Assembly: GCA_019744815.1 (NCBI GenBank)
Contig: JAIEUA010000010.1
Span: 186,001-250,000, forward strand
Direction of reading: 5' to 3'
DNA from: Phycisphaerales bacterium
GTDB taxonomy: Bacteria > Planctomycetota > Phycisphaerae > Phycisphaerales > UBA1924
Length of the DNA: 64,000 nt
Each line of letters starts with the position of its first letter. Within the stretch, counting starts at the first letter, position 1. Made by a program: the position numbers and the translations under genes. Positions 43,090 to 51,126 of this stretch are shown piece by piece. Below the pieces are notes generated by a model that saw only the letters and a program-made list of their open reading frames with translations, searched no databases and was not told the DNA's origin.

Positions 43090-44163
43090 ATGCGCTCACC
43101 GATGCTCATGTCCGTTCTGCTCGCTCCCTTCGCCCTGACCGCAGTCGCCGCTCCGATCGTCATCCAGTGCTCGCCCAACGGCGTGCTCGTCGCCGACGTC
43201 ACCATCGGCGGCAAGCCGCTGCGGTTCCTCGTCGACACCGCGCTGCCGGGCGACGGCCGCATCGATGTCGAGATCGCGAAGGAACTCAACCTCCCCTCCG
43301 GCGGCACGTTCCAGACCAGCGAAGAAGGCGAGGGCATCCCCCTCGTCGTCGGCGAGAAGTTCTCCATCGGCGGCATCGACTTCGACAAGGTCTACCTCTG
43401 GTCCGTCCCGCTGGGCGCCAAGCAGCAGCCCGAGGCCAGCCGCATCCACGGCGCCATCGGCTGGCAGCTCTTCAAGGGCCGCGTCTACACCGTCGACTTC
43501 GTCAACCGCAAGATCATCGTCGACGACGCCCCGCCCGCCGAAGGCCCCAACACCTTCCCGCTCGACACCAGCGCCTTCAGCCCCGAAGTCCCCGCCATCA
43601 TCGGCGGCGTCAAGACCACCGCCACCCTCAACAGCGGCAACAACATGGGCATGGTCGTCCCCAATTCCATGGCCGCCACGCTCGCGCTGACCAAAGAACC
43701 CTGGCCCGCCGGCAAGATCGGCACCGGCGCCACCATCCTCCGCGCCCGCACCAAGGAACCCATCTCCCTCGCCGGCCTCACCACCAACCAGACCGGCATC
43801 GACTTCCTCGCCATCTGGCCCACGCCCAACGCCGGCTTAGTCGCCATGGAGCCCTTCGCGTACACCTTCGACCTCGTCAACAAGAAGATCCGCGTCTCGA
43901 AGCCCGAAGGCACACCCGCCAAGCCCACCCGCTACGGCGTCGCGTTCGACCAGCAGGAAAAGGGCATCGTCGTCATCCGCACCTTCGACGGCTCCGTCGC
44001 CGCCACGTCCGGCCTGCTCGAAGGCGACATCGTCAAGACCATCAACGGCAGCGAGGTCAAGACGACCCAGGACGTCATGGCCGCCATGAAGTCGCCCAAG
44101 GTCTCCGTCGCGGTCGAACGCGATGGCAAGCCGACGACCGTCGAGATGGCGCTGCCGCAGTAA
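43090..44163 (+). CDS. Exported retropepsin-like protein with PDZ domain
   Basis: Predicted 357-residue exported protein with a signal peptide at about 1-20. Two aspartyl-protease-like lobes occupy about residues 30-260: the first contains RFLVDTALPGDGRIDVEIAKEL and the second TTATLNSGNNMGMVVPNSMAA. The usual DTG/DSG is VDTA in the first lobe, and LNSG lacks the aspartate in the second, so proteolysis is doubtful. A PDZ domain follows (KGIVVIRTFDGSVAATSGLLEGDIVKTINGSEV). GGGAG stands about seven bases before the ATG at 43090. Confidence 0.75.
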   Translation: MRSPMLMSVLLAPFALTAVAAPIVIQCSPNGVLVADVTIGGKPLRFLVDTALPGDGRIDVEIAKELNLPSGGTFQTSEEGEGIPLVVGEKFSIGGIDFDKVYLWSVPLGAKQQPEASRIHGAIGWQLFKGRVYTVDFVNRKIIVDDAPPAEGPNTFPLDTSAFSPEVPAIIGGVKTTATLNSGNNMGMVVPNSMAATLALTKEPWPAGKIGTGATILRARTKEPISLAGLTTNQTGIDFLAIWPTPNAGLVAMEPFAYTFDLVNKKIRVSKPEGTPAKPTRYGVAFDQQEKGIVVIRTFDGSVAATSGLLEGDIVKTINGSEVKTTQDVMAAMKSPKVSVAVERDGKPTTVEMALPQ

Positions 44164-44189
44164 CGCAGAAGCACACCGAATCGGTTCTC

Positions 44190-44218
44190 TTGACGAGCCC
44201 CGAGCGTAAGCGAGTGGG
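44190..44218 (+). repeat. Inverted repeat family E, left arm
   Basis: A 29-base arm (including GAGCCCCGAGCGTAAGCGAG) that pairs with 44239-44267 with one mismatch; 20 bases lie between. Confidence 0.85.
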
Positions 44219-44238
44219 TTGCCTTGATCGCGAATGGA

Positions 44239-44267
44239 CCCACTCGCTGACGCTCGGGGCTCGTCAA
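44239..44267 (-). repeat. Inverted repeat family E, right arm
   Basis: Reverse complement of 44190-44218 with one mismatch. The pair would form a long hairpin between the retropepsin-like and decarboxylase genes and could end the first transcript. Confidence 0.85.
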
Positions 44268-44334
44268 GACGTGGGTGAATGCAATCCATCGCGAGGTCGA
44301 CAACGCCCACGCCGCATCGCTCGAACAATCGCCC

Positions 44335-45807
44335 ATGAGCGATCGCGCCGCCGTCCCCCACATGACTCCCGATCAGTTCCGCGTCCTCGGCCACCGCATG
44401 GTCGACGCCGTCGCGAACTACATGACCCGCGTCGAGTCGATGCCCGTGCTGCCGGCCTGCAAGCCCGGCGATGTGCTGCGGCAACTCCCCAACGACGCGC
44501 CGCCCGCCCCCGGCGGCGTCGAAGGCTGGGACGCGATCTTCGCCGACGTCGAGCGCGTCATCCTGCCCTCGATCACCAACTGGCAATCGCCCAACTTCTA
44601 CGGCTTCTTCCCCGCCAACGCCAGCGGCCCCGCGATCCTGGGCGAGCTGCTCGCCGCAGGCCTCGGCGTGCAAGGCATGCTCTGGCTCACCAGCCCCGCC
44701 TGCACCGAGCTCGAGATGCGTGTCCTCGACTGGCTCGCGGACGCTCTCGGACTTCCCGACGCCTTCCGACACGAACCGCGGCATCTCGCGCCGGGCACCA
44801 AGCCCCTCGGCGGCGGCGTGATCCAGTCCACCGCGAGCGACGCCACACTGGTCGCGCTGCTCGCCGCCCGCGAGCGTGCACGACGCGACGGACGCAACGG
44901 GCACCTCACGCTCTACACCTCCACGCAGGCACACTCGTCGGTCATCAAGGCCGCGATGATCGCTGGCTTGGCCGCGAACCCCGAAGACCGCACACACCTG
45001 CGACTCCTCGACACCGACCCCGCCTTCGCGATGGACGCCTCGAAGCTGGAGGCCGCGATCCGCGCCGATCTCGCCGCGGGTCGCACGCCCGCGTACGTCT
45101 GCGCCACGATCGGCACGACCTCTTCCACCGCCGTCGACCCGGTGGCCGACATCGCCGCCGCGCTGCGACGCGCCGGCTGCGAGCGGACATGGCTGCACGT
45201 CGACGCCGCTCACTCGGGCAGCGCCCTCATCTGCCCCGAGTTCCGATCCATGTCCAAGGGCGTCGAGCACGCCGACTCCTTTTGCTTCAACCCGCACAAG
45301 TGGCTGCTGACGAACTTCGACTGCGACTGCTTCTTCACCCGCGACCGTGCCGCACTGCTCGGGGCGCTCTCGATCACGCCCGAGTACCTCCGCAACAGCG
45401 CCACCGACACCGGCGCGATCGACTTCCGCGATTGGCAAGTGCCGCTGGGACGGCGCTTCCGGGCGCTGAAGCTCTGGTTCGTCATCCGTCACTACGGGAT
45501 CGAGGGGCTGCGGTCCTACATCCGCGAGCACATGCGGCTCGCCGAGTTGTTCGAGGATCTCGTCCGCAGCGACGATCGCTTCGAGGTCGTCGCGCCCCGT
45601 TCTGCCAACCTCGTCTGCTTCCGTCTGAAGGCGGGTGACGACGCGACCCGAAAGCTGCTTGAGCGGCTCAACAGCTCGGGCAAGATGTACCTCACGCACA
45701 CGGTGCTCCCCGGCGTCGGCTACACCGTCCGCATGGCGATCGGATCGGCGACGACGCAGGAGCCGCACGTTCGGGCCGCGTGGGAGCTGATCCGCACCAT
45801 GGCCTAA
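44335..45807 (+). CDS. Pyridoxal-dependent aromatic amino acid decarboxylase
   Basis: Predicted 490-residue group II PLP-dependent decarboxylase, of the aromatic-L-amino-acid/tyrosine decarboxylase type. The PLP lysine is in FNPHKWLLTNFDCDCFF; VDAAHSGSALICPEFR provides the aspartate near the pyridine nitrogen, and QAHSSVIKAAMIAGL the stacking histidine. The likely products are tryptamine, tyramine or dopamine-like amines, but specificity is unknown. ATG 44335 (MSDRAAVPHMTPDQFR) was preferred over 44275 because the latter lies next to the repeat. It ends four bases before the stop of the convergent permease gene. Confidence 0.92.
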   Translation: MSDRAAVPHMTPDQFRVLGHRMVDAVANYMTRVESMPVLPACKPGDVLRQLPNDAPPAPGGVEGWDAIFADVERVILPSITNWQSPNFYGFFPANASGPAILGELLAAGLGVQGMLWLTSPACTELEMRVLDWLADALGLPDAFRHEPRHLAPGTKPLGGGVIQSTASDATLVALLAARERARRDGRNGHLTLYTSTQAHSSVIKAAMIAGLAANPEDRTHLRLLDTDPAFAMDASKLEAAIRADLAAGRTPAYVCATIGTTSSTAVDPVADIAAALRRAGCERTWLHVDAAHSGSALICPEFRSMSKGVEHADSFCFNPHKWLLTNFDCDCFFTRDRAALLGALSITPEYLRNSATDTGAIDFRDWQVPLGRRFRALKLWFVIRHYGIEGLRSYIREHMRLAELFEDLVRSDDRFEVVAPRSANLVCFRLKAGDDATRKLLERLNSSGKMYLTHTVLPGVGYTVRMAIGSATTQEPHVRAAWELIRTMA

Positions 45808-45810
45808 TGC

Positions 45811-47670
45811 CTACTTCATGCCCGCGAGCTTGCGAACGGTCATGTCGAAGGTGCGGACCATGCCGCTGTGGATGGCGTAGACGATGACGGAGTAGATGAC
45901 CGCGGCGGCTCCGGCGCCGATGGCGAGGGAGATGCGGGCGGTTTCCATGCCGCCGACGCCGTTGGCGGTTTGGGCCATGGCGGTGTCGGGATTGGTGAAG
46001 GCGAGGATGAGCGGGCCGGGGCAAAGCGCGCCGAGGGCGGGTCCGATCCAAGCGATTTGCAACGCGGCTTGCCAGCCGCAGGTGCCGGAGATGCCGGCGA
46101 CGAGGCCGACGACGCCGACGGTGGCGATGACCGAGCCGATGGTGCCCTTGCTGCGGAGCGACCACTGCAGGCCGACCATGAGGCAGAAGGCGATGAAGGG
46201 CACGCAGACGAGCGGCGCGAGCAGTGCGGCTTCGGGCAGGAGGACCGGCGCGCTCATCGTGCCGCCGACGACTTGCGTGGTGACGGTGATGCCGCCGCTG
46301 CGGCCGAAGCCGTCGAAGACGACGTAGATGGACGCGAGCAGCAGCGTGCCGAGCGGGACGGCGAGGAGCGGGAGCATGTAGGCGATGAGGCCGCGGAGCT
46401 TGCCGAGGAGGTAGTTGGCGGGGGTGATGGGAGTCGTGAGCAGGATGTCGAGCGTGCCGTCTTCGCGTTCGCGGCTGATGGCGGTGGCGGCCATGTTGAT
46501 CGCGACGAGCGTGATGACGGTGAGCTCGCCCCAGACGGTGGCGAGCAGTGCGGTGCGGAAGTCGGTGCTGCTGAGGGTGCCGGTGTGGTAGAAGATGATG
46601 AGGGTGATGCCGAAGAGGCCGCCGGCGGCGATGAAGAGGTAGCGGGCGACGATGCGGCCGAGGGTGCTGTTGCGTGCGGCGGCTTCGCGCCAGGCGATGG
46701 GGTTCTGCCAGACGGTGCGGGCGGGGCGGGTTTCGGCGCCCGCGGCACCGAGGCCGAAGAGCTTGCGGTACCAGGGAATGCCGCCTTCTTCGCCGGCGAA
46801 GAGCGAGACGCCGCCGCTGCGGACGGTGAAGGTGGAAATTGCCATCAAGCCGAGCGAGAAGAGGAGAGAGCCGTAGCACCAGGTGCGGACGGGGTGCTCG
46901 AGGAACCAGACGGCGAGGCCGCGGGTGGTGCCGGCGGGGGCGGTCGGGTAGTTGGCGGGCGTGAGCAGGGCGGTGAGGGCGAGGAAGGGATTGAAGGCGG
47001 TGAGCCAGGTGACGCCGTTGCCACCGGCGGCACCCTTGCCGCTGCCGCGGACGAAGTAGTCGATCGCGAGGGTGACGGCGAGGTAGCTGATGACGGAGAT
47101 GTAGAAGGCGAAGACGGCGCGTTTGCCGGCGAGGCGGGACACCGACAACGCGACGGCGATCGCGCCGACGACGGTGGCGGCGAAGGCGCTCACGGCGAAG
47201 CTGCCGAAGATGGCGCGGATGGGTACGCCTCCGAAGTACTGGGTGAGCGCGAAGAGCGGGAGTGCGGCGACGAGCAGTGCGATGATGAAGAAGAGGCGGC
47301 CGAGGAGGTTGCCCAGGACGATCTGGCCTGCGGTGAGCGGCGTGGTGAGCAGCACTTCCCAGGTGCGCGGGCTGGATTCCTGCGCGATCGCGCCGGCCAT
47401 GAAGACGGGGGTCAGGATGCAGATGAGTCCGAGCTGGAGGTAGGCGATGAAGGTGAACGAACCGGCGGCGTTGATGGCGAGCTCGCGGTAATCGAGCTCA
47501 CCCGCGCCCAGCCGCGCGATCAGCGACCAGAGCAGCACCAGGATCAGGACCGCGAGGTAGCCGGCGCGGATGTAGAGGTGCCTCGTGCGGCGGGAGCCGT
47601 TCTGGACAAGCCGCACCGCGATCGGGTTCAGCGGGACCAGGTAGAGGAACCAGCGGAGGAAGACGGGCAT
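45811..47670 (-). CDS. ABC-2 type transporter permease
   Basis: Predicted 619-residue polytopic protein, probably two tandem ABC-2 permease modules. Each module contains the characteristic region before a membrane segment: AQESSPRTWEVLLTTPLTAGQIVLGNLLG (about 95-125) and SREREDGTLDILLTTPITPANYLLGKL (about 410-440). Twelve or so helices. The partner ATPase is not adjacent. The start at 47670 (NPIAVRLVQNGSRRTRHLYIRAG follows) falls inside the 3' part of the open frame of the next gene. Confidence 0.85.
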   Translation of the reverse strand: MPVFLRWFLYLVPLNPIAVRLVQNGSRRTRHLYIRAGYLAVLILVLLWSLIARLGAGELDYRELAINAAGSFTFIAYLQLGLICILTPVFMAGAIAQESSPRTWEVLLTTPLTAGQIVLGNLLGRLFFIIALLVAALPLFALTQYFGGVPIRAIFGSFAVSAFAATVVGAIAVALSVSRLAGKRAVFAFYISVISYLAVTLAIDYFVRGSGKGAAGGNGVTWLTAFNPFLALTALLTPANYPTAPAGTTRGLAVWFLEHPVRTWCYGSLLFSLGLMAISTFTVRSGGVSLFAGEEGGIPWYRKLFGLGAAGAETRPARTVWQNPIAWREAAARNSTLGRIVARYLFIAAGGLFGITLIIFYHTGTLSSTDFRTALLATVWGELTVITLVAINMAATAISREREDGTLDILLTTPITPANYLLGKLRGLIAYMLPLLAVPLGTLLLASIYVVFDGFGRSGGITVTTQVVGGTMSAPVLLPEAALLAPLVCVPFIAFCLMVGLQWSLRSKGTIGSVIATVGVVGLVAGISGTCGWQAALQIAWIGPALGALCPGPLILAFTNPDTAMAQTANGVGGMETARISLAIGAGAAAVIYSVIVYAIHSGMVRTFDMTVRKLAGMK

Positions 47671-48526
47671 GGGGGGATGGTACGGGAAGAGAGGGGGAAG
47701 GGGGGAGGGAGGAGGTGGGAGTCGAAGCTGATGCGGGGTACGGCGCGGGAGGCAGGAGGGTCGAGCTGCCTTCGATACGGGCGATCGAGCCGTGCGGATC
47801 GCGCCTCCCAGCGCCGAGCGGCGGGGAGAGGTGGTCGAGTCGTGGCTGGTGGGCGAGACGGGGGAGGGGTGAGGAACTTTCGGACCGCATCAACGTGGAG
47901 GTGCCCGCAGTCCCCTCACCGGCTTCGCCTGCGGCGAAGCGGTCCTCTCCCCGCGTGCGGGGAGAGGAGGCGCGGAGGAGGGCACCGGCGGCGCGGCGTT
48001 GGGTTTCGAGGAACTTGGGGTCGCCGTCGGCGTCGGGGTCGGCGATGCGGGTCAGCGTGTGGACTGCTCGGCTGCGGGCGACGGCCAGGAGATAGGGCTC
48101 GCGGAGGGTTTCGGCGGACGTGATGTCTTCGATCACGCGGCGGGCTTGGGGCGAGTGGATGATGTCGAGCACCTCGCGGATCGAGAGCTTTGTTTCCTGG
48201 GCGATCACGCCGATGGAGAGCGCGTCGTCGAGGAAGCGGGTGAGGACGAGGTTGAAGTGAGGGGATTGGTGAGGGTGTTGGTGAGGGGGAAGGGGTGAGG
48301 GCTGAGGGGTGAGTGGGAGTGGCGACAGCGTTGAGCTCAGGGCGAGCGGATTGGACGATGAGCGGTTCGCCGCGAGAGTGGATGGGGAATGCAGGTCGGG
48401 TTGAGCATCCGGGCGGGTGGCCGCAAGCATTCCCGCAACGGCGCCCACTCCGCCCACCCCCCGGCCCCCTCCCTCCCCCCACGCGGGGAGGGGGAGGTTG
48501 AGGCATCGCGTTGGTTGGTTGTGCAT
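47498..48526 (-). CDS. Hypothetical protein with HTH-like core, expanded by repeats
   Basis: Predicted 342-residue protein. A compact core (about residues 75-175) reads HFNLVLTRFLDDALSIGVIA, KLSIREVLDIIHSPQARRVI and SAETLREPYLLAVARSRAVH, which suggests a helical, possibly helix-turn-helix domain. Both flanks are low-complexity and made of interspersed-repeat DNA: the N-terminus from family G (LPAWGEGGGRGVGG), and RASSPRTRGEDRFAAGEAGEG from family F. GGAGGA lies eight bases before ATG 48526, so initiation is credible. The frame overlaps the next gene by 173 bases, which makes the C-terminal end doubtful; it may be a decaying gene. Confidence 0.5.
   Translation of the reverse strand: MHNQPTRCLNLPLPAWGEGGGRGVGGVGAVAGMLAATRPDAQPDLHSPSTLAANRSSSNPLALSSTLSPLPLTPQPSPLPPHQHPHQSPHFNLVLTRFLDDALSIGVIAQETKLSIREVLDIIHSPQARRVIEDITSAETLREPYLLAVARSRAVHTLTRIADPDADGDPKFLETQRRAAGALLRASSPRTRGEDRFAAGEAGEGTAGTSTLMRSESSSPLPRLAHQPRLDHLSPPLGAGRRDPHGSIARIEGSSTLLPPAPYPASASTPTSSLPPSPSLPVPSPHARLPPLVPLPGPAEPDRGAACPERLPPHEAPLHPRRLPRGPDPGAALVADRAAGRG
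47912..47970 (-). repeat. Interspersed repeat family F
   Basis: Reverse-oriented relative of 37598-37660, here translated in the frame of the 47498-48526 gene. Confidence 0.75.
48446..48497. repeat. Interspersed repeat family G
   Basis: Contains CCACCCCCCGGCCCCCTCCC and GCGGGGAGGGGGAGG. It matches in opposite orientation the insert in rlmKL at 24262-24298 and codes for the N-terminal part of the protein starting at 48526. Confidence 0.7.
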
Positions 48527-48600
48527 GATGGTCCTCCGGTGTGCCGCGGGAGAGGCGGCGAGGCGTGCGCCTCTACAGGGGGACGGAGGGACTGGTTTAT

Positions 48601-48624
48601 GCGCACAACGACGGCGGTGTGCGC
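48601..48624. repeat. GCGCACA hairpin, first copy
   Basis: GCGCACA (48601-48607) pairs with TGTGCGC (48618-48624). The loop contains ACGACGG as in the second copy at 48739. Confidence 0.6.
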
Positions 48625-48738
48625 GCGGGAGATAAGGACTTACGGCGTGTCGGCGCTGCGCAAGTGCAGGCCGCGGCGGGCGGCGGTGCGATTGGGTTGG
48701 AAAGTTGGGAGAGGGGGAGAAACGGGGTGCGCGGGTGT

Positions 48739-48762
48739 GCGCACAACGACGGGGTTGTGCGC
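48739..48762. repeat. GCGCACAAC hairpin, second copy
   Basis: A perfect 9-bp stem, GCGCACAAC with GTTGTGCGC, around a GACGGG loop. It lies in the 299-base gap between the genes at 48526 and 48826. Confidence 0.7.
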
Positions 48763-48825
48763 CTGCGCCGACGCGCGTTATCGATCGTGGGTGATTCGAG
48801 TTTGAAGGCGTTTGTCGATGGCAAC

Positions 48826-49149
48826 CTACGGGGTCTGTGCGGCGATCCTTCGTGCGTCCTGTGACATCCAGCGAGCGAGGCCTCGCCACGTGAGGCGAGT
48901 GCCGAGGAGGACGAGAGCGGCCCAGCACAGCCAGACGACCGCGGACTGGCATGCGCTCGCCGCGGCGAACGAGATCCCGGCGCCGGTCAGGAGCAGCACA
49001 TAGGCGGCGAAGCATGCGGGGCACTTGGGCATCAGGGCGAGGGCCGCGATGGGTGTGGCCCATTGGGTCAGAGACCACGCTCGTGAGAGCCGTGTGCGGA
49101 TGGTTGTGGGCGTGCGATCGCGGTCCGCTCGGTGGGAGCAACAGTTCAT
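48826..49149 (-). CDS. Small membrane protein with CPAC motif
   Basis: Predicted 107-residue protein with two membrane segments and LMPKCPACFAAYVLLLTGAG between residues 40 and 60. The CxxC at the membrane edge recalls MerC-type or thiol-dependent proteins, but no family is assigned. GGAGA lies nine bases before ATG 49149. It follows the DUF899 gene on the same strand by 49 bases and probably belongs to the ArsR-led operon. Confidence 0.65.
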   Translation of the reverse strand: MNCCSHRADRDRTPTTIRTRLSRAWSLTQWATPIAALALMPKCPACFAAYVLLLTGAGISFAAASACQSAVVWLCWAALVLLGTRLTWRGLARWMSQDARRIAAQTP

Positions 49150-49198
49150 CGGCGGTCTCCTTCGATGTGCGTGGCGTTCGTGCGGTGCTTGCGGGGCG

Positions 49199-49981
49199 TT
49201 AGCTGGGCATCAGCGGGGCGGTGATCCCGGGCTTTTCTTCCCAGGGGTTGCCGGAGAATGCATCGCCGTAGCGGTCGCGGTGGCGGAGCCAGCCCATGCC
49301 GCCGGTCTCGGCTTCGTCGCGGCCCTTGGGGGTGATATCGATGTAGCGATACGCGGTGAGGAAGTCTTCGAGCCCGCGGGCGTAGGTGGAGTAGGTGTGG
49401 AAGATGTCGCCCTTGGCGTCCTTGACGAAGACGGACAAGCCGGGCAGTTCGCGGATCGGATAGGCCCCGATCACGTAGTTGTATCTGGCGTCGCCGCCGG
49501 TTAACTCCTGATCGGTGTACGACACGCCGTAGTCGCGGCCGAAGTCGTTGCTCGCGCCCGAGACCCAGGTGAAGCTCCAACCCATGCGTTCGCGGAACCG
49601 GGTGAGCTTGTCGATCGGGGCCTTGGAGACGGTGACGAACGAGATGTCACGGTGGGCCAGGTGCGGCACGATGTTGTTGTAATGATCCGCGATGAACGAG
49701 CAGGATTTGCAGCCCTGCGACCAGGTGGGATCGAACATGAAGTGGTAGACGATGAGTTGGCTGCGTGTGCCGAAGAGATCGGCGAGCGTGGACTTGGCGT
49801 TGGGTGTGTCGAAGGTGTAGGTCTTTTCAACCCGGACCCAGGGCAGCGCCCGAACCTTCGCGGCGAGTGCGTCGCGCCGGCGGGTGAGGTCTTTTTCTTC
49901 CGCGAGCAGGGCGATGCGCTCGGTGAGCCAGTCTGTCCGGGACACGATGCGGGGCGCGGCGAGAGGCGAGGCGGTGGTCAT
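49199..49981 (-). CDS. DUF899 thioredoxin-like protein
   Basis: Predicted 260-residue protein of the DUF899 (AphA/thioredoxin-like) family, function unknown. Diagnostic stretches are LFGTRSQLIVYHFMFDPTWSQGCKSCSF, DISFVTVSKAPIDKL, MGWSFTWVSGASNDFGRDYGV and LPGLSVFVKDAKGDIFHTYSTYARG. The C-terminal RYIDITPKGRDE is typical. It is commonly encoded beside ArsR and SRPBCC genes, as here. Confidence 0.88.
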   Translation of the reverse strand: MTTASPLAAPRIVSRTDWLTERIALLAEEKDLTRRRDALAAKVRALPWVRVEKTYTFDTPNAKSTLADLFGTRSQLIVYHFMFDPTWSQGCKSCSFIADHYNNIVPHLAHRDISFVTVSKAPIDKLTRFRERMGWSFTWVSGASNDFGRDYGVSYTDQELTGGDARYNYVIGAYPIRELPGLSVFVKDAKGDIFHTYSTYARGLEDFLTAYRYIDITPKGRDEAETGGMGWLRHRDRYGDAFSGNPWEEKPGITAPLMPS

Positions 49982-50050
49982 GGGATGCTCCTGCGGGTGT
50001 GCGGATGGACGCGACGGGATTAGGGGCCGGTGGTTCGAACGGGAGCGCCC

Positions 50051-50524
50051 TTACTTCTTGGCCTTGCGTTCGGCGATTGCTTTGACGCGGCCCAGGCCGT
50101 GGTCCCAGCCGGCGTTGACGCCCTCTCGTTGCTCGCGCTCGATGAGCCCCATCGCGCGGTGGAGGAGCGTCAGCCGCGTGGCGTGGCCTTCTTCCTTGAT
50201 CCGGTACTGGATGTGGTTGATCGCGGGGTAGGACATCGCCATGGGACCCCAGAGTTCGAGGAGCGTCGGGGCCTTGATGACCTGAACGTGGCCCCAGAGG
50301 TGGCCGAAGGGGTGGCCGCCGGACTCGCCGCGGTCGCGGAACCAGCGGCCGCCGGGCCAGGGTTCGAGTTTCATCGGGAAGGGCGTGCCGTCGGGCAGTT
50401 CGCTGCCGGGCCCGATCTCTTCGAGGACGGACGCGAAGACGATCTCGGGGGTGGCGGCGATGAGCAGCTCTTTGCGGACTTCGAGCGTGTGGGTGGTTTG
50501 GTTCTCGGTGGCGGTGGCGGACAT
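50051..50524 (-). CDS. SRPBCC (AHSA1-like) protein
   Basis: Predicted 157-residue START-like protein of the activator-of-Hsp90 type (VRKELLIAATPEIVFASVLEEIG, PFPMKLEPWPGGRWF). The helix-grip fold binds hydrophobic ligands; the ligand is unknown. GGAAG lies about seven bases before ATG 50524. Second gene of the ArsR operon, 65 bases after arsR. This pairing with an ArsR regulator is a common operon in bacteria. Confidence 0.85.
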   Translation of the reverse strand: MSATATENQTTHTLEVRKELLIAATPEIVFASVLEEIGPGSELPDGTPFPMKLEPWPGGRWFRDRGESGGHPFGHLWGHVQVIKAPTLLELWGPMAMSYPAINHIQYRIKEEGHATRLTLLHRAMGLIEREQREGVNAGWDHGLGRVKAIAERKAKK

Positions 50525-50589
50525 GGGCTTCCTTTCGTTGGAGGAACTTCGGAGGGGGAGGCAGGTGGGGAAGGGATGGCTTGCGATGG

Positions 50590-51012
50590 TCAATCAGACG
50601 GAGCTTGCGACGGCGGCACGGGGCCGCGGTGCGTTTGGTTGCTCGTGCGTTCACGATGCATCCGCTCGGCACGGGCCTTGATGCGTTCGAGCTGGTGCTC
50701 CCAGAACTTCTCGTACTGCTTCACCCAGTCGAAGACGGGGCGGAGCTCGTCGGCGTTGAGGCTGTACATGCGGCGCCTGCCTTTACGAACGACGCTGACC
50801 AAGCCGACTTGAAGGAGCACGGACAGGTGCTTGGAGACCTGCGGCTGAGGCCAGCCGAGTTCTTCGACGAGCCAGGTGACGTCATGCTCCGGGGCTGCGG
50901 CGACGCCGCGGTGCCCATCGGCTTGGGCCTTCGCGAGCACGCCGAGGATCTCGCGGCGGCGGGGCTCGGCGATAGCGGCGAAGGCGTCGGTGGTGGTGGC
51001 GGAGCGGGCCAT
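50590..51012 (-). CDS. ArsR-family transcriptional regulator
   Basis: Predicted 140-residue winged-helix repressor. The DNA-binding part is AIAEPRRREILGVLAKA, then VTWLVEELGWPQPQVSKHLSVLLQVGLVSVVRKGRRRMYSL. No metal-binding cysteines of the classical ArsR/SmtB type are evident, so it probably senses another ligand. It leads an operon with SRPBCC, DUF899 and a small membrane protein. An inverted repeat lies just upstream of its start. Confidence 0.9.
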   Translation of the reverse strand: MARSATTTDAFAAIAEPRRREILGVLAKAQADGHRGVAAAPEHDVTWLVEELGWPQPQVSKHLSVLLQVGLVSVVRKGRRRMYSLNADELRPVFDWVKQYEKFWEHQLERIKARAERMHRERTSNQTHRGPVPPSQAPSD

Positions 51013-51019
51013 GGGTTTA

Positions 51020-51043
51020 ATATATTCTGATATAGGAATATAT
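51020..51043. promoter_or_regulatory. Probable ArsR operator/promoter
   Basis: A perfect 8-bp inverted repeat, ATATATTC and GAATATAT with an 8-base centre, lies 8 bases upstream of the arsR start codon in an AT-rich patch within GC-rich DNA. This is the usual place for ArsR autorepression. Confidence 0.8.
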
Positions 51044-51126
51044 CAAGGGTGAAGGCACTGCTTTCCCCAAAATCGCGCAAGCTGTTGTCGGAAAGCGTGT
51101 TCCGACAGAAAACCTCGTGCATCTGG

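Noticed and set aside
45868..48123. 751-codon open frame antisense to the ABC-2 permease
   Set aside because: Almost only Gly, Glu, Asp, Ala and Arg, the usual antisense composition; the permease has clear repeated modules.
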